NCBI RefSeq assembly: GCF_003584565.2
Contig: NZ_CP031010.1
Coordinates: 3,224,001-3,288,000 of the forward strand
Direction of reading: 5' to 3'
Length of the DNA: 64,000 nucleotides
Source of the DNA: Alteromonas sp. RKMC-009
GTDB lineage: Bacteria > Pseudomonadota > Gammaproteobacteria > Enterobacterales > Alteromonadaceae
Part shown: positions 1 through 10,695 of the stretch, in pieces
Position numbering within the stretch: position 1 is the stretch's first letter
Layout of the letters: each line of letters opens with the position of its first letter
Program-made: the position numbers and the translations under genes
The notes under the pieces: model-generated
Databases searched by the model: none
Told to the model about the DNA's origin: nothing
Seen by the model: the letters and a program-made list of their open reading frames with translations, nothing else

Positions 1-30
1 ACCATCGCCTTTTATCGAATCTTTTTCTGC

Positions 31-303
31 TTAGTTACAAGCGTCTTTCAGAGCTTTACCAGCTTTGAAAGAAGGAACTTTAGCAGCTGCGATTTGAATA
101 GTCTCACCAGTTTGTGGGTTACGGCCACTACGCGCTGAGCGTTCGCGAACCGCAAACGTACCGAAACCTACCAGTGCAACCTGATCACCTTCTTTAAGCG
201 CTGCGGTAACTGCATCAGTGAATGCATCTAATGCACGGCCTGCAGCAGCTTTAGAGATATCTGCACCAGCAGCGATTTGGTCGATGAGTTGAGACTTGTT
301 CAC
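31..303 (-). CDS. hupB: HU-family nucleoid protein, beta-subunit type
   Basis: A small, basic, histone-like protein that bends and compacts DNA as a dimer. The 90-residue length is standard for HU, and the family signature [18 protein letters not shown] is at residues 46-63, in the beta-arm that enters the minor groove. The start is a GTG at 303, preceded by a GGGG Shine-Dalgarno-like run nine bases upstream, with MNKSQLID as the usual HU N-terminus. It lies downstream of lon on the same strand, the conserved lon-hupB order of gammaproteobacteria, but 313 bp separate them and a TATAAT at about 330-335 suggests its own promoter. The assignment to the beta rather than alpha subunit rests on this neighbourhood. 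Confidence 0.95.
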   Translation of the reverse strand: MNKSQLIDQIAAGADISKAAAGRALDAFTDAVTAALKEGDQVALVGFGTFAVRERSARSGRNPQTGETIQIAAAKVPSFKAGKALKDACN

Positions 304-616
304 AATTATGATCCCCTTCGATTGTTATTATACTCTTGTCCGAAAACAGTGATTGTCTTCAGAACGTTATAACAAGCTTGATTTCGACAATCAAGCTAAG
401 TGTTACAATTAATTAACGTTTAATGAATCGCTGCAATCCCTTTAGAGACAAGGCTTCAAGCGAGTACGTAGTAAAGGTAACACAACTTCTGACAGTTGAA
501 AGCCCTAAATTTAAAAAAAAAGGTTAATTTGGGGCTGTAATGGGTGTTTTTTGAGCAAACAGTTCAAAAAAAGGCTACATCCCGCGAATTTACTGGTATG
601 CAGCCAATTTCTACCG
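304..616. other. lon-hupB intergenic region with two inverted repeats
   Basis: No credible gene is seen in these 313 bases. Reading the minus strand from lon to hup there is first a long imperfect hairpin (about 504-536) whose arms are AGCCC and GGGCT plus AAATT/AATTT and whose loop is T-rich. Next comes a perfect 9-bp inverted repeat AGCTTGATT/AATCAAGCT at 375-397, and then a TATAAT -10 at about 330-335 before the hup start. The first hairpin could end lon transcription, although it lacks a clean U tract after the stem. Confidence 0.5.
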
Positions 617-2971
617 TTACTTATTAGCGACAACTTTAAAAGACTCAACAGGCTCCTGCAGAGCAATATCGAGTACTTCATCAATCCATTTAACCGGATG
701 GATAGACAAGTCCGCCTTCACGTTTTCAGGAATTTCTTCCAAATCACGCTCATTCTCGTGTGGAATGACGACAGTTTTAATACCGCCACGGTGTGCAGCC
801 AGCAGCTTCTCTTTTAAGCCGCCGATTGCCAGCACTTCTCCGCGAAGGGTAATTTCACCGGTCATGGCAACATCACATTTCACCGGATTACCTGTGAGCG
901 TGGACACCAGTGCAGTACACATTGCAATACCGGCGCTCGGACCATCTTTTGGCGTGGCACCTTCGGGCACGTGCACGTGAATATCACGCTTTTCATAGAA
1001 GTCTTCATTGATGCGTAGTTTTTCAGCACGGCTTCTTACTACAGTCATCGCCGCCTGAATGGACTCCTGCATCACGTCACCCAGAGAACCGGTGGTGGTC
1101 ATCTTGCCTTTGCCGGGTACCGCAGTGGTTTCGATAGTCAGCAAGTCTCCGCCTACCTGTGTCCATGCAAGGCCGGTCACCTGCCCTATCTGGTTTTCTT
1201 TATCCGCTTTACCATAGTCAAAACGCTGCACGCCCAGATAGTCTTTCAGGTTATCCTGCGTCACAACGACTTTGTCTTTACTCTTACTTAGCAGAATATC
1301 TTTTACTGCTTTACGGCAAACTTTAGAAATTTCTCTTTCCAGGCTTCGTACACCCGCTTCGCGGGTATAGTAGCGAATCATACCGATGATAGCGGACTCT
1401 GTGATATCCAGCTCTTTGGCTTTAAGGCCGTTACGCTCCATCTGTTTAGAAATAAGATGGCGTGTCGCAATATTCAGCTTCTCATCTTCGGTGTAACCCG
1501 ACAGACGAATCACTTCCATCCGGTCGAGCAATGGCCCGGGAATATTCATGCTGTTTGAGGTCGCTACGAACATCACATCTGACAGATCGTAGTCGACTTC
1601 AAGGTAATGGTCGCTGAAGCTGCTGTTTTGTTCAGGATCTAATACCTCGAGCAGCGCCGATGACGGGTCACCACGCATGTCAGAGGACATTTTGTCGATT
1701 TCATCAAGCAGGAAAAGCGGGTTCTTCACCCCTACTTTGGCCATTTTCTGAATCAGTTTGCCCGGTAATGAACCGATGTAAGTACGACGGTGACCACGAA
1801 TTTCTGCTTCGTCCCGCACCCCGCCTAATGCCATACGTACGTACTTACGTCCGGTGGCTTTGGCAATAGACTGACCCAACGAGGTTTTACCCACACCCGG
1901 AGGACCGACTAAGCAAAGGATTGGACCTTTCAGCTTTTTAACCCGTTTCTGTACCGCCAGATATTCAACAATGCGCTCTTTTACTTTCTCCAGACCATAG
2001 TGATCTGCATCCAGCACTTTCTCGGCCAGTGACAAATCTTTCTTCACTGCACTGCGCTTATGCCAGGGAACATTGGTCAGCCATTCAATATAACTGCGTA
2101 CCACGGTGGCTTCTGCTGACATGGGAGACATCATTTTCAGTTTCTGCAACTCAGCCCGTGCCTTATCTTCGGCATCTTTAGGCATCTTCGCTTCTTCAAT
2201 CTTTTTGCTCAGCGCCTCAAACTCGTCCGGTGCATCATCCAGTTCACCCAGTTCTTTCTGAATGGCTTTCATTTGTTCATTCAGATAATACTCGCGCTGG
2301 CTTTTTTCCATCTGCTTTTTCACGCGGGTACGAATTTTCTTTTCGACCTGCAGCAAATCAATTTCGCCTTCCATCAGCGCCATCAGGTACTCAAGACGCT
2401 CGTTCACGCCTTTCATTTCCAATACCTTCTGCTTCTCAGCCAGTTTAAGCGGCATATGAGCAGCCATGGTATCGGCGAGACGGGCAGCGTCATCAATGCC
2501 GTTAAGCGAGGTTAACACTTCCGGCGGGATCTTCTTATTCAGTTTTACGTATCCCTCGAACTGGGATACCGCAGAGCGGATAAGTACTTCCTGCTCATTG
2601 TCAGACAGTAGTTCATCTTCAACACGGCTTACTTGCGCCACGAAGAATGGCTCAGCCTGCTCGTACTGATGAATTTCACCACGAACATTACCTTCGACCA
2701 GTACTTTCACTGTGCCGTCAGGCAGTTTTAATAACTGTAAAATAGTGGCTAATGTGCCAACCTGAAAAATGTCATCAGATTCAGGCTCATCAACACTGGC
2801 GTCCTTCTGTGCAACTAAAAAGATTTGTTTATCATTTTCCATCGCTGCTTCAAGACAACGGATGGACTTTTCCCTGCCAACAAATAGCGGTATGACCATA
2901 TGGGGATAAACGACTACGTCCCGTAAGGCAAGTACGGGGATCTCAATGCGATCTTCACGCTCAACTGTCAT
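617..2971 (-). CDS. lon: ATP-dependent protease Lon (La)
   Basis: A cytoplasmic AAA+ serine protease that degrades misfolded and regulatory proteins. It has the E. coli length of 784 residues. In order come the N-terminal substrate-binding domain (about 1-200), a helical linker, the AAA+ module with Walker [12 protein letters not shown] near residue 356 and Walker [10 protein letters not shown], and the proteolytic domain with the catalytic serine in PKDGPSAG (Ser679) and the dyad lysine in [11 protein letters not shown] (Lys722). The numbering matches E. coli exactly. It is transcribed away from a divergent pilin gene, and a sigma-32-like promoter lies just upstream. The usual clpX-lon adjacency is broken by that pilin. 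Confidence 0.98.
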   Translation of the reverse strand: MTVEREDRIEIPVLALRDVVVYPHMVIPLFVGREKSIRCLEAAMENDKQIFLVAQKDASVDEPESDDIFQVGTLATILQLLKLPDGTVKVLVEGNVRGEIHQYEQAEPFFVAQVSRVEDELLSDNEQEVLIRSAVSQFEGYVKLNKKIPPEVLTSLNGIDDAARLADTMAAHMPLKLAEKQKVLEMKGVNERLEYLMALMEGEIDLLQVEKKIRTRVKKQMEKSQREYYLNEQMKAIQKELGELDDAPDEFEALSKKIEEAKMPKDAEDKARAELQKLKMMSPMSAEATVVRSYIEWLTNVPWHKRSAVKKDLSLAEKVLDADHYGLEKVKERIVEYLAVQKRVKKLKGPILCLVGPPGVGKTSLGQSIAKATGRKYVRMALGGVRDEAEIRGHRRTYIGSLPGKLIQKMAKVGVKNPLFLLDEIDKMSSDMRGDPSSALLEVLDPEQNSSFSDHYLEVDYDLSDVMFVATSNSMNIPGPLLDRMEVIRLSGYTEDEKLNIATRHLISKQMERNGLKAKELDITESAIIGMIRYYTREAGVRSLEREISKVCRKAVKDILLSKSKDKVVVTQDNLKDYLGVQRFDYGKADKENQIGQVTGLAWTQVGGDLLTIETTAVPGKGKMTTTGSLGDVMQESIQAAMTVVRSRAEKLRINEDFYEKRDIHVHVPEGATPKDGPSAGIAMCTALVSTLTGNPVKCDVAMTGEITLRGEVLAIGGLKEKLLAAHRGGIKTVVIPHENERDLEEIPENVKADLSIHPVKWIDEVLDIALQEPVESFKVVANK

Positions 2972-3004
2972 ACGTGTTCTCTGTATTGTTCATAATGTGA
3001 ATTG

Positions 3005-3032
3005 ATATGGGGATGCACAGGCAAAGTTCAAT
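3005..3032 (-). promoter_or_regulatory. sigma-32 (heat-shock) promoter of lon
   Basis: On the minus strand an ATTGAA element (3027-3032) is followed after 14 bases by CCCCATAT (3005-3012). The sigma-32 consensus is CTTGAAA, 13-15 bases, CCCCATNT. The lon start codon lies about 33 bases downstream of the -10. Heat-shock control of lon is established in E. coli; its use here is inferred from this match. Confidence 0.75.
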
Positions 3033-3261
3033 CAATCCTGTGTTAAACCTTGTTACTTTTACCATTATCGATTTTTAATGATGGTGCAACCTTTTTGTGC
3101 CGGAGAGCAGAGCAAAGTCAAACGACTGTACAAATATACGACGAAGGCAGGTTATTGCTTATTAAAAATGATAACTATTCCCAATAAAATAAACCTGTTA
3201 TGCTCAAGAAATTGGAAAAAATACAGTTAAAATCTTATTCTTCAAAGATATCAAGATTGCA

Positions 3262-3789
3262 GTGAAACTTGTTATGACACCATCTTCTTCACATTCCGGA
3301 TTCACGCTCATTGAGCTGGTTATTGTTATTGTTATCCTCGGCGTACTGGCAGTTACCGCAGCGCCCCGCTTCATCGATCTTCAGGATGACGCTCAGGCGG
3401 CCAGTGTTCAGGGTGTGGGAGCGGCCTTTGCTTCTGCGATTAATCTGGCCCGTTTAAAGTGGCGTGCCGGTGGTCACACGGGGCCGGTGGATAATCTGGA
3501 TGTGTTCGGCAACGGTCAAAACGTCATTGATTTTAATCAGTATGGCTGGCCTGCACAGAGCTATACGCCGTATGAAGCCAGCCCGGTAACGGACAACGCC
3601 TGGGATTGCACATCGTTATGGAATGCCTTGCTTGCAAGCGGCAGCCCCACGGTTGCAGAAGATACCTCGGCGGACTACCAGGCCACCTATGCAGACGGTA
3701 CCTGCACCTTTATTTTGCAGGCACAACCGGCGTTTTCCGTCTATTACAGTTCACTGACCGGTGAAGTCACCATCGATGACACCTTGTAA
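3262..3789 (+). CDS. Type IV pilin-like protein (MSHA-type prepilin)
   Basis: A secreted pilin or pseudopilin processed by prepilin peptidase. The N-terminus carries the class III signal [20 protein letters not shown]: cleavage would fall between Gly13 and Phe14, with the Glu at +5 that is required for methylation and assembly, followed by one hydrophobic helix. The globular part has a C-terminal Cys pair (in AWDCTSLW and DGTCTFIL) typical of the disulphide loop of MSHA-like pilins, and ends in a strand resembling [14 protein letters not shown]. The GTG at 3262 gives a 13-residue leader; an ATG at 3274 would give nine residues, and neither has a strong ribosome site. It stands alone between clpX and lon, with no assembly genes nearby. 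Confidence 0.85.
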   Translation: MKLVMTPSSSHSGFTLIELVIVIVILGVLAVTAAPRFIDLQDDAQAASVQGVGAAFASAINLARLKWRAGGHTGPVDNLDVFGNGQNVIDFNQYGWPAQSYTPYEASPVTDNAWDCTSLWNALLASGSPTVAEDTSADYQATYADGTCTFILQAQPAFSVYYSSLTGEVTIDDTL

Positions 3790-3853
3790 CAGCACTGCCC
3801 TTTCACGGTAATTGCGGCTAACCGGATGCCGGATGACCCGGTGACAGATAACA

Positions 3854-3877
3854 AAAAAGGTCCCGAAGGACCTTTTT
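3854..3877. terminator. Bidirectional terminator between pilin and clpX
   Basis: A perfect 10-bp stem (AAAAAGGTCC / GGACCTTTTT) with a CGAA tetraloop. The stem's A and T ends supply a U run in either direction, so it can serve the plus-strand pilin and the minus-strand clpX, which converge here. Confidence 0.85.
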
Positions 3878-3895
3878 CTTTATCTTACATGACAA

Positions 3896-5170
3896 TCACT
3901 CAGAGACCGCTTTCTTCTCTTCGTTCTTATACATCAGAATAGGTTTAGATTCGCCTTTAATCACAGACTCGTCGATAACCACTTTGCATACGTTTTCCAT
4001 TGAAGGCAAATCGTACATGGTATCGAGCAATACTGCTTCCACGATAGAACGCAGGCCACGGGCACCGGTTTTACGTTGCATCGCCTTTCTTGCGATGGCG
4101 TGCAATGCATCATCACGGAACTCCAGTTCAGTTTCTTCCATGGCAAAGAGCGCACCGTACTGTTTGGTAATGGCGTTCTTCGGCTCACGAAGGATCTGGA
4201 TCAACGCTTCTTCGTTCAATTCTTCCAGGCTGGTCACTACCGGCAGACGACCAATGAACTCCGGAATTAATCCGTACTTCACTAAATCTTCCGGCTCTAC
4301 CCGCTTGAACAGATCGCTGAGTTCCTGCTTGCTTTCTTTAGACTTCACCGACGCACCGAAACCGATTCCGGTATCTTTATTTGCACGCTGCTCAATCACT
4401 TTATCCAGACCGGCAAACGCACCACCACAGATAAACAGGATTTTAGACGTGTCGACCTGCAGGAATTCCTGCTGGGGATGCTTACGTCCACCTTGAGGCG
4501 GAACGGATGCAACCGTGCCTTCAATCAGTTTCAGCAGCGCCTGCTGAACACCTTCACCTGACACATCACGTGTAATAGAAGGGTTATCAGACTTACGGGA
4601 AATCTTGTCGATTTCATCAATGTAGACAATACCGCGCTGGGCTTTCTCTACATCATAATCGCACTTCTGCAACAGCTTCTGAATGATGTTTTCAACGTCC
4701 TCACCCACGTAACCGGCTTCGGTCAGGGTGGTGGCATCGGCCATGGTAAACGGCACATCCAGTAAACGGGCCAGGGTTTCCGCCAGTAACGTTTTACCGC
4801 TACCAGTAGGGCCAATTAGCAGGATATTACTCTTACCCAGCTCAACACCCTCGTGCACATCACCATTGCGCAGGCGCTTGTAGTGGTTATACACCGCTAC
4901 CGACAGCACTTTCTTTGCGTGTTCCTGACCAATGACATAATCATCAAGGTGTGTATGAATTTCTTGTGGTTTAGGAAGTGCATCCTGCTTTTGCTTTGGT
5001 GCAATTTCCTTAATCTCTTCACGAATAATGTCGTTGCATAATTCAACACACTCATCGCAAATAAAAACGGACGGTCCCGCAATCAGCTTTCTGACTTCAT
5101 GTTGGCTTTTGCCACAAAAGGAACAGTACAAAAGCTTATTATCACCGTCACCGTTCTGCTTGTCACTCAT
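3896..5170 (-). CDS. clpX: ATP-dependent Clp protease unfoldase subunit ClpX
   Basis: A hexameric AAA+ unfoldase that recognises tagged substrates, including ssrA-tagged ones, and feeds them to ClpP. It has 424 residues as in E. coli. The N-terminal C4 zinc-binding domain has CSFCGKSQ and CDECVELC (residues about 16-46). The AAA+ core has Walker [16 protein letters not shown], Walker [11 protein letters not shown] and the C-terminal sensor 2 region [10 protein letters not shown]. The IGF loop for docking on ClpP is seen as GIGFGA. It follows clpP by 74 bases in the conserved tig-clpP-clpX order. Confidence 0.98.
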   Translation of the reverse strand: MSDKQNGDGDNKLLYCSFCGKSQHEVRKLIAGPSVFICDECVELCNDIIREEIKEIAPKQKQDALPKPQEIHTHLDDYVIGQEHAKKVLSVAVYNHYKRLRNGDVHEGVELGKSNILLIGPTGSGKTLLAETLARLLDVPFTMADATTLTEAGYVGEDVENIIQKLLQKCDYDVEKAQRGIVYIDEIDKISRKSDNPSITRDVSGEGVQQALLKLIEGTVASVPPQGGRKHPQQEFLQVDTSKILFICGGAFAGLDKVIEQRANKDTGIGFGASVKSKESKQELSDLFKRVEPEDLVKYGLIPEFIGRLPVVTSLEELNEEALIQILREPKNAITKQYGALFAMEETELEFRDDALHAIARKAMQRKTGARGLRSIVEAVLLDTMYDLPSMENVCKVVIDESVIKGESKPILMYKNEEKKAVSE

Positions 5171-5244
5171 TACTCTTTGCCTCTGCCTTTCCTGAACAAA
5201 CGAAAGTCGTGCGGGTACACGAGTTCAGGATTACTATAACTATA

Positions 5245-5871
5245 CTACTTAGTGGCGGCTGCGTCAGATCGATTTGTTAAAATCTGATCGATTAGGCCAT
5301 AATCCCTGGCTTCTGCTGCACTCAGGAAGTTATCCCGGTCTGTATCCCTTGCAACTTTTTCGTAATCCTGGCCAGTATGTTCGGCCATCAGACGATTCAT
5401 TTTCTCTTTAATAGAAAGAATTTCTTTCGCGTGAATTTCAAAATCCGACGCCTGTCCCTGGAATCCGCCCAGCGGCTGGTGAATCATTACCCGTGAGTTA
5501 GGTAAGCAGAAACGCTTCCCTTTGGTACCGCCTGATAACAGGAAAGCGCCCATGCTGGCCGCCTGACCAATACAAACCGTGCTTACGTCAGGCTTAATGA
5601 AATTCATGGTGTCGTAAATCGCCATGCCTGCCGTCACAGAACCACCCGGAGAGTTGATATAAAGATAAATATCTTTTTCCGGATTCTCAGCTTCAAGGAA
5701 AAGCATTTGCGCGACGATGAGGTTCGCCATGTGGTCTTCAACCTGACCCACTAAGAAAATCACATTTTCTTTTAGCAGACGGGAATAAATGTCGTAGGAA
5801 CGTTCACCTTTAGACGTCTGCTCGACGACCATAGGCACCAATGCATCTTGTGGTTCAAATGGGTTTATCAT
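5245..5871 (-). CDS. clpP: ATP-dependent Clp protease proteolytic subunit ClpP
   Basis: A serine peptidase that forms the double-heptamer chamber served by ClpX and ClpA. Within 208 residues the catalytic triad is Ser106 (in GQAASMGAF), His131 (in VMIHQPLGG) and Asp180 (in RDTDRDNF). The offset from mature E. coli ClpP is constant, so the first several residues are a short propeptide. It lies between tig and clpX on the same strand. A terminator-like hairpin separates it from tig, so part of its expression probably comes from read-through or a local promoter. Confidence 0.98.
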   Translation of the reverse strand: MINPFEPQDALVPMVVEQTSKGERSYDIYSRLLKENVIFLVGQVEDHMANLIVAQMLFLEAENPEKDIYLYINSPGGSVTAGMAIYDTMNFIKPDVSTVCIGQAASMGAFLLSGGTKGKRFCLPNSRVMIHQPLGGFQGQASDFEIHAKEILSIKEKMNRLMAEHTGQDYEKVARDTDRDNFLSAAEARDYGLIDQILTNRSDAAATK

Positions 5872-5902
5872 ATCTACCTTGATTTCTTAGCGTTAAAAAC
5901 AA

Positions 5903-5928
5903 AAATGCCCGGAAGGTTCCGAGCATTT
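5903..5928 (-). terminator. Terminator or attenuator after tig
   Basis: On the minus strand the stem arms AAATGC-CGGAA and TTCCG-GCATTT are followed by TTGTTTTTAA. It sits 41-66 bases past the tig stop and 32 bases before the clpP start, so it probably reduces rather than abolishes tig-to-clpP read-through. Confidence 0.65.
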
Positions 5929-5969
5929 AAGCAGTTGCTGACAGGTTAAGTCAATCAGAGGGTAATAAA

Positions 5970-7274
5970 TTACGCCTGTTTGTTCATAACCTCGTCAAAA
6001 GCTTTGGTCACTTCCTGAGTTTTAGCATTTTCTAATACCCAGTCGATGGCCTGCTCTTCCAGTGCAACATTGCGCATCTGGTTCATCAGTTCTTCGTTAG
6101 CTTTATAATAGTCCACAACTTCCTGAGGATCTTCATAAGCTGACGCTGATGTTTCAATTAATTGCATTACTTTTTCGTCGTCTGCTTTCAGTTCGTTCTG
6201 CTTGATGATTTCACCCAGCAGTAAACCGATGCGTACGCGACGGATTGCATTGTCAGTGAACAGTTCTGCAGGCAGTTCTGGCATGTTCTGGCCACCAGCT
6301 TGCTGACTGAAACGTTGTTTTGCCTGTTCACGCAGTGCATTTACTTCCTGATCGATCAGTGCTTTTGGCACGTCGAATTCATTCTTTTCGATCAGCTTAG
6401 AAATAACATCTTCTTTTACGGTTGTTTTCAGCGTTTGAGTCAGTTCGCGTTCCATGTTTTTACGCACTTCCGCTTTCAGGGCGTCAACGCCGCCTTCTTC
6501 AACACCGAACAGCTTAGCAAATTCGTCGTCAACGTCCGGCAATTGCTTACCTTCTACTTTCTTAACGGTAACGTCAAATACTGCAGCTTTACCTTTCAGG
6601 TTCTCTGCATGGTAGTCTTCAGGGAAAGTCACTTCTACAGTCACTTCCTCGTCTTTCTTAGCACCTACCAGCGGCTCTTCGAAGCCCGGGATCATGCGAC
6701 CCTGGCCAAGCTCAAGGGTAAAGTCTTCTGCTTTACCGCCTTCAAATTCTTCGCCGTCAATTTTACCAACAAAATCGATAACTACACGGTCGTCTTTCTT
6801 CGCTTTACGCTTAACTTCTTTCCACGTAGCGTGTTGCTTTTGCAGCGTCTCCATCATGTTATCGAGGTCAGCGTCGGAAATTTCAACCACTGGCTTCTCA
6901 ATTTCGATGTCTGCAACGCCCTGAACTTCAACTTCAGGATACACTTCAAATGCCGCAACGAACTCTAAATCCTGGCCATTTTCATCTTTAACCAGTTCAA
7001 AAGAAGGCATGCCGGCAGGGTTAATTTTTTCCTGAACGATTGCCTGATAGAAGTTCTGTTGCATTACGTCACCAGCAACTTCCTGACGCACAGCAGCACC
7101 AAAACGTTTCTGGATTACGCTTACTGGTACTTTACCAGGACGGAAACCGTTGATGCGTTGCGTTTTTGATAATTGTTGAAGACGCGCTTTAACCGCAGAA
7201 TCAACAGAATCTGCTGGAACGGTAATAGTAAGACGGCGTTCTAAACCCTGGGTCGTCTCGACTGAAACTTGCAT
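5970..7274 (-). CDS. tig: Trigger factor (ribosome-associated chaperone and peptidyl-prolyl isomerase)
   Basis: It binds the ribosome at the exit tunnel next to L23 and shields nascent chains. The 434-residue protein has the ribosome-docking signature GFRPGKVP at residues 43-50, a central FKBP-type isomerase domain (about 155-245, around [16 protein letters not shown]) and the long helical C-terminal chaperone arms. It is the first gene of the tig-clpP-clpX block, 276 bases from the tRNA operon that is transcribed in the same direction. Confidence 0.97.
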   Translation of the reverse strand: MQVSVETTQGLERRLTITVPADSVDSAVKARLQQLSKTQRINGFRPGKVPVSVIQKRFGAAVRQEVAGDVMQQNFYQAIVQEKINPAGMPSFELVKDENGQDLEFVAAFEVYPEVEVQGVADIEIEKPVVEISDADLDNMMETLQKQHATWKEVKRKAKKDDRVVIDFVGKIDGEEFEGGKAEDFTLELGQGRMIPGFEEPLVGAKKDEEVTVEVTFPEDYHAENLKGKAAVFDVTVKKVEGKQLPDVDDEFAKLFGVEEGGVDALKAEVRKNMERELTQTLKTTVKEDVISKLIEKNEFDVPKALIDQEVNALREQAKQRFSQQAGGQNMPELPAELFTDNAIRRVRIGLLLGEIIKQNELKADDEKVMQLIETSASAYEDPQEVVDYYKANEELMNQMRNVALEEQAIDWVLENAKTQEVTKAFDEVMNKQA

Positions 7275-7550
7275 TATGTTACCTCAACTGTGCGTCTTAA
7301 AGTGACGCTTTGTTTGAATCCCCTTCCCGTCCTTGCCATATATCGGCGCGTTGCACCGGGTTTAGAGGGAGTGTTATTCAACAGTGTTAAACCATTGTTT
7401 AAACACATTGGTTAAAAAAAGACGCGGTAGTATACAAGCAGGTTTTTACAGAGTCGAGAGGGATTAGCAACAAATAACAGGAAAAACCGGAGATAACGGG
7501 ACATTTATCATCAGGTGATGACAATTAGGGATATTATTGGGAATAAATAG

Positions 7551-7627
7551 TGGTCGGTGAGACAGGATTTGAACCTGCGACCCCTTGGACCCAAACCAAG
7601 TGCGCTACCAAACTGCGCCACTCACCG
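7551..7627 (-). tRNA. proM: tRNA-Pro(TGG), distal copy
   Basis: A 77-nt cloverleaf with encoded CCA. The anticodon arm is CTTGG, loop TTTGGGT, CCAAG, giving anticodon TGG, and the T arm holds GGTTCAAATCC. It is the last gene of the operon in transcription order and is identical base for base to the copy at 7975-8051. Confidence 0.96.
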
Positions 7628-7719
7628 AACTGAGTATTTCGAAGACGTGAGAAATGCTTCAAAAGACACCGGCATAACCGGCTAAAGATATGTTGCACTC
7701 ACATTCCCTGAGGAAAAAG

Positions 7720-7796
7720 TGGGGTGGACGATGGGACTTGAACCCACGACAACCGGAATCACAATCCGGGGCTCTACCAACTGAGCTACGCCCACC
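7720..7796 (-). tRNA. hisR: tRNA-His(GTG)
   Basis: A 77-nt gene with encoded CCA and the extra 5-prime G (G-1) opposite C73 that marks histidine tRNA. The anticodon arm reads CCGGA, TTGTGAT, TCCGG, giving anticodon GTG. It is third in transcription order of the Pro-Arg-His-Pro cluster. Confidence 0.96.
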
Positions 7797-7873
7797 ACAG
7801 AGAGTGCAATTACAAACTTCTTAAGTCTACCCGAATACTGACATCTTGTCAGTATTTCCTGCGAACTCACCGA

Positions 7874-7950
<77 letters not shown>

Positions 7951-7974
7951 CCGACGAATCGAAGCTTGCAATAG

Positions 7975-8051
7975 TGGTCGGTGAGACAGGATTTGAACCT
8001 GCGACCCCTTGGACCCAAACCAAGTGCGCTACCAAACTGCGCCACTCACCG
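7975..8051 (-). tRNA. proM: tRNA-Pro(TGG), promoter-proximal copy
   Basis: Identical over all 77 nt to the tRNA-Pro at 7551-7627. It is the first gene after the operon promoter. The identity also includes five flanking bases before and one after, making an 83-bp direct repeat (7546-7628 and 7970-8052). Confidence 0.96.
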
Positions 8052-8094
8052 ACTGTGTAAGGCAGTTAATGTTCCCTGCCGTTACGGGGTGCGA

Positions 8095-8123
8095 ATACTA
8101 TAGCCAACATCCCATCCCGTCAA
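8095..8123 (-). promoter_or_regulatory. Sigma-70 promoter of the tRNA operon
   Basis: Minus strand: -35 TTGACG (8118-8123), a 17-base spacer and -10 TAGTAT (8095-8100), followed by a G/C-rich discriminator (TCGCACCCC). A strong -35 with a GC-rich discriminator is typical of stringently controlled stable-RNA promoters. It lies about 44 bases upstream of the first tRNA. Confidence 0.75.
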
Positions 8124-8283
8124 ACACTTTTTTCAATAAAAATTCTGACCGCTCAGATTACGCGCAATCGTCTGTTTTTTTGACCAATCCGCTGATCTTT
8201 TAAGCGCATTTTCACTTTGGCAAGGTGTTGTAAGTTGTGAAACAATATAAGGGTTAACGTAATGAAATGAGAAGAACACATTC

Positions 8284-9138
8284 ATGAGTGCCCACCTGAT
8301 TGATGGCAAAGTCATTGCCAAACAAGTTCGCCAGGACGTAGCAAGCTACGTTGAATCTTTAAAAGAAGCCGGAAAGCGTTGTCCCGGCCTGGCCGTTGTA
8401 CTGGTAGGCAGTGATGCTGCCTCACAAGTATATGTGTCTAATAAACGTAAAGCCTGTGAAGAAGTCGGGTTTGTTTCCCGTTCTTTTGATTTACCGGCGA
8501 GCACCAGTGAAGAAGAATTACTGGCTGTGGTAGATCAACTCAATCAGGATCCTGAAATCGACGGTATTCTTGTGCAATTGCCGCTGCCTGCCGGTCTCAA
8601 TGCTGAACGTGTACTGGAACGTATTGAGCCGCACAAAGATGTTGACGGCTTCCACCCTTACAATATTGGTCGCCTGGCGCAACGTATCCCTGCTCTGCGT
8701 CCTTGTACGCCGAAAGGTATTATGACCATGATTGCTGCCACAAAACGTCCTGTAAAAGGCCTGGACGCGGTTATTGTGGGTGCCAGTAATATCGTTGGAC
8801 GTCCTATGAGTCTGGAATTACTGCTTGCCGGCTGCACAGTGACAACCTGCCACAAGTTTACACAGGATTTAAAAGCCCACGTCAGCCGTGCAGACTTGCT
8901 GGTTGTGGCTGTGGGTAAACCCAACTTCATTCCCGGTGACTGGATTAAACCCGGTGCGATTGTGATTGATGTGGGTATCAACCGGGTGAATGACGGTTCT
9001 CTGGTTGGCGATGTTGATTTCGAAAACGCGAAGACCCGTGCGGGTTGGATCACGCCGGTACCGGGCGGCGTAGGCCCTATGACTGTTGCCAGCCTGATTG
9101 AAAACACGCTGGAAGCGTACGTTAAGTACCATTCATGA
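8284..9138 (+). CDS. folD: Bifunctional methylenetetrahydrofolate dehydrogenase / cyclohydrolase
   Basis: It interconverts 5,10-methylene-THF and 10-formyl-THF using NADP, supplying one-carbon units for purines and formyl-Met. The 284 residues match the family. The substrate domain carries the lysine motif [13 protein letters not shown] (about 51-63) and QLPLPAGL. The Rossmann part has [10 protein letters not shown] and the C-terminal signature PGGVGPMT. The stop overlaps the ATG of the next gene by four bases (ATGA at 9135-9138), so the two are translationally coupled. Confidence 0.97.
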   Translation: MSAHLIDGKVIAKQVRQDVASYVESLKEAGKRCPGLAVVLVGSDAASQVYVSNKRKACEEVGFVSRSFDLPASTSEEELLAVVDQLNQDPEIDGILVQLPLPAGLNAERVLERIEPHKDVDGFHPYNIGRLAQRIPALRPCTPKGIMTMIAATKRPVKGLDAVIVGASNIVGRPMSLELLLAGCTVTTCHKFTQDLKAHVSRADLLVVAVGKPNFIPGDWIKPGAIVIDVGINRVNDGSLVGDVDFENAKTRAGWITPVPGGVGPMTVASLIENTLEAYVKYHS

Positions 9139-9689
9139 CAGACAATCAGAGGGTGGCTGCCGCCACCCGCGACTGGGTAGAAAAAGTAGTGATAGGCTAC
9201 AACTTTTGCCCTTTCGCCAAACCCGTTTTCACACCGGACCTGATCCGCTACGAAGTGGATGATTCCGGTAATCCTGCAGACATCCTTGAAACCGTTTATC
9301 AGGCCTGCCAGACGTTGCGTGAGTCACCGGAAATAGCTACGACACTGGTTATTTTCTATCGCTGTGGCAATGATTTCGACGATTATCTCGACATTCTCGG
9401 CATGGCGGAGCGCCTTCTCGACGCATCCGGTTTCAGCGGCGAGTTTCAGCTGGCAAGCTTTCATCCTGATTATCTTTTCGAAGGAGAAGATCCGGATGAT
9501 GCCAGCCATTACACGAACCGGAGTCCCTGGCCGGTGCTGCACATTATCCGTGAAAAGGATATTGAAGAGGCCATGAAGAACAAGGACGAATCATCCGCAA
9601 TTTACGAGCGTAATATGCGTAAAGCGGCAAGCCTTGGCAGCCAGCATCTTGCACAGTTGCTGGCATCACTGCGTCAGGGTCAGGACTGA
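9135..9689 (+). CDS. DUF1415 family protein
   Basis: A 184-residue soluble protein of unknown function. The N-terminus [19 protein letters not shown] is typical of DUF1415, which is widespread in gamma- and betaproteobacteria. The Cys in NFCPFA and the later FHPDYLFEG and [13 protein letters not shown] segments are the conserved blocks as I recall the family. No signal peptide or membrane segment is seen. Start-stop overlap with folD implies co-expression, but this does not define a role in folate metabolism. Confidence 0.85.
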   Translation: MTDNQRVAAATRDWVEKVVIGYNFCPFAKPVFTPDLIRYEVDDSGNPADILETVYQACQTLRESPEIATTLVIFYRCGNDFDDYLDILGMAERLLDASGFSGEFQLASFHPDYLFEGEDPDDASHYTNRSPWPVLHIIREKDIEEAMKNKDESSAIYERNMRKAASLGSQHLAQLLASLRQGQD

Positions 9690-9702
9690 AGCGTCCGGAA
9701 TT

Positions 9703-10695
9703 TCAGATAGCGGATGTCAAATTTTCCAGCCCGGGCAGAAAAGCACGGGCCTGATATTCGGAAAGCTCAAATACCCATTCGGATATCCAGCGTGGTGAGT
9801 CCGGGGTATCAATCCACAATTGAAAACGTCCGCGCGGGTCCGGTGCTGAAAGATAAGCCATGACTTCACTGCCATCTTCCAGAGAAAAGATAACCTGACT
9901 GATCAGTGATACCTCACTCCACTTATGCTGCAGGAAGGGTTTGACTCCATCAAAGTCAAAGCGCAGCATCTTATCAACTGTCTGACCTACTATGGTTGGA
10001 TATCTCAGTGCGGCAGTAGCCTCATCATAGCCTGCAATCTGCCAGCCGTCAGCGGTCTCTCCTTCACGGTTTAACGTCAGCAGGGGCTGCCCTTCAATTT
10101 CAACATCCACAGCACTGATATCTGAACTGTTAAAAGCGAAAATCTCACGGCTTAACCAGTCGCTGCGCTTTTCCGGTAGCGGCAAAGTTTTGTTTACAAG
10201 CAGGCTGGTAGACGCTTCAGGCTGCCGCACATATGTACCGCGGTTACCGCTGGCCGACCTTCCCACGAGCAACGAAAAAGCTTCCTTTTCTCCGCCAATC
10301 TCAATCAGTAAAGAGCGGGCATCATTATCTCTGACACTTTCAACGCCCAGACGGTGATAGAATTCCGGCTGTGATGTTTTAGGCTCCAGCACTTCCAGAC
10401 TGTTCAGGGCATTAGCAAATTTCGCCAGCTTTTTCATGTCCACCGGAAAAGTCATAATGGTATCCAGGTGAGTTGCAATCCACCTGTCAGTATCTTTCAC
10501 GGCGGCAAATACCACCCCTTCGTGAGTTTCAATTTTGATCCGCTGAATATCTTTTGCCGCTGTCGCCAGCTCGCTTTGCAATTCATGTTCTGCGGATGCT
10601 TCCCGGGTAGTGCGGTCGGAATGACTTTGTAACCAGCCGGCAACACCGGCACTGACGGCGACTAGCCCCGATAAAATAAGAACGCGTAAATTCAT
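9703..10695 (-). CDS. DUF4340 domain protein, partner of ABC-2 exporter
   Basis: A membrane-anchored extracytoplasmic protein. From the ATG at 10695 it has 330 residues: one hydrophobic N-terminal helix (MNLRVLILSGLVAVSAGVAG) then a soluble beta-rich domain with repeated DUF4340 features such as FSLLVGRSASGNRGTYVR. Its start overlaps the stop of the GldG-like gene by four bases (ATGA), which settles the start over a longer in-frame option at 10758. It is the last of four coupled genes. DUF4340 proteins commonly accompany GldG-type ABC clusters; the substrate is unknown. Confidence 0.85.
   Translation of the reverse strand: MNLRVLILSGLVAVSAGVAGWLQSHSDRTTREASAEHELQSELATAAKDIQRIKIETHEGVVFAAVKDTDRWIATHLDTIMTFPVDMKKLAKFANALNSLEVLEPKTSQPEFYHRLGVESVRDNDARSLLIEIGGEKEAFSLLVGRSASGNRGTYVRQPEASTSLLVNKTLPLPEKRSDWLSREIFAFNSSDISAVDVEIEGQPLLTLNREGETADGWQIAGYDEATAALRYPTIVGQTVDKMLRFDFDGVKPFLQHKWSEVSLISQVIFSLEDGSEVMAYLSAPDPRGRFQLWIDTPDSPRWISEWVFELSEYQARAFLPGLENLTSAI

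Noticed and set aside
551..817. An 88-codon plus-strand frame over the end of lon
   Set aside because: It is antisense to the conserved Lon C-terminus and has no ribosome site or family resemblance.
6300..6968. A 222-codon plus-strand frame opposite tig
   Set aside because: Phe- and Cys-rich antisense shadow of the Glu/Lys-rich trigger factor; no domain.
7682..7870. A 62-codon minus-strand reading frame over the tRNA-His gene
   Set aside because: It overlaps a certain tRNA gene and has no coding signature.
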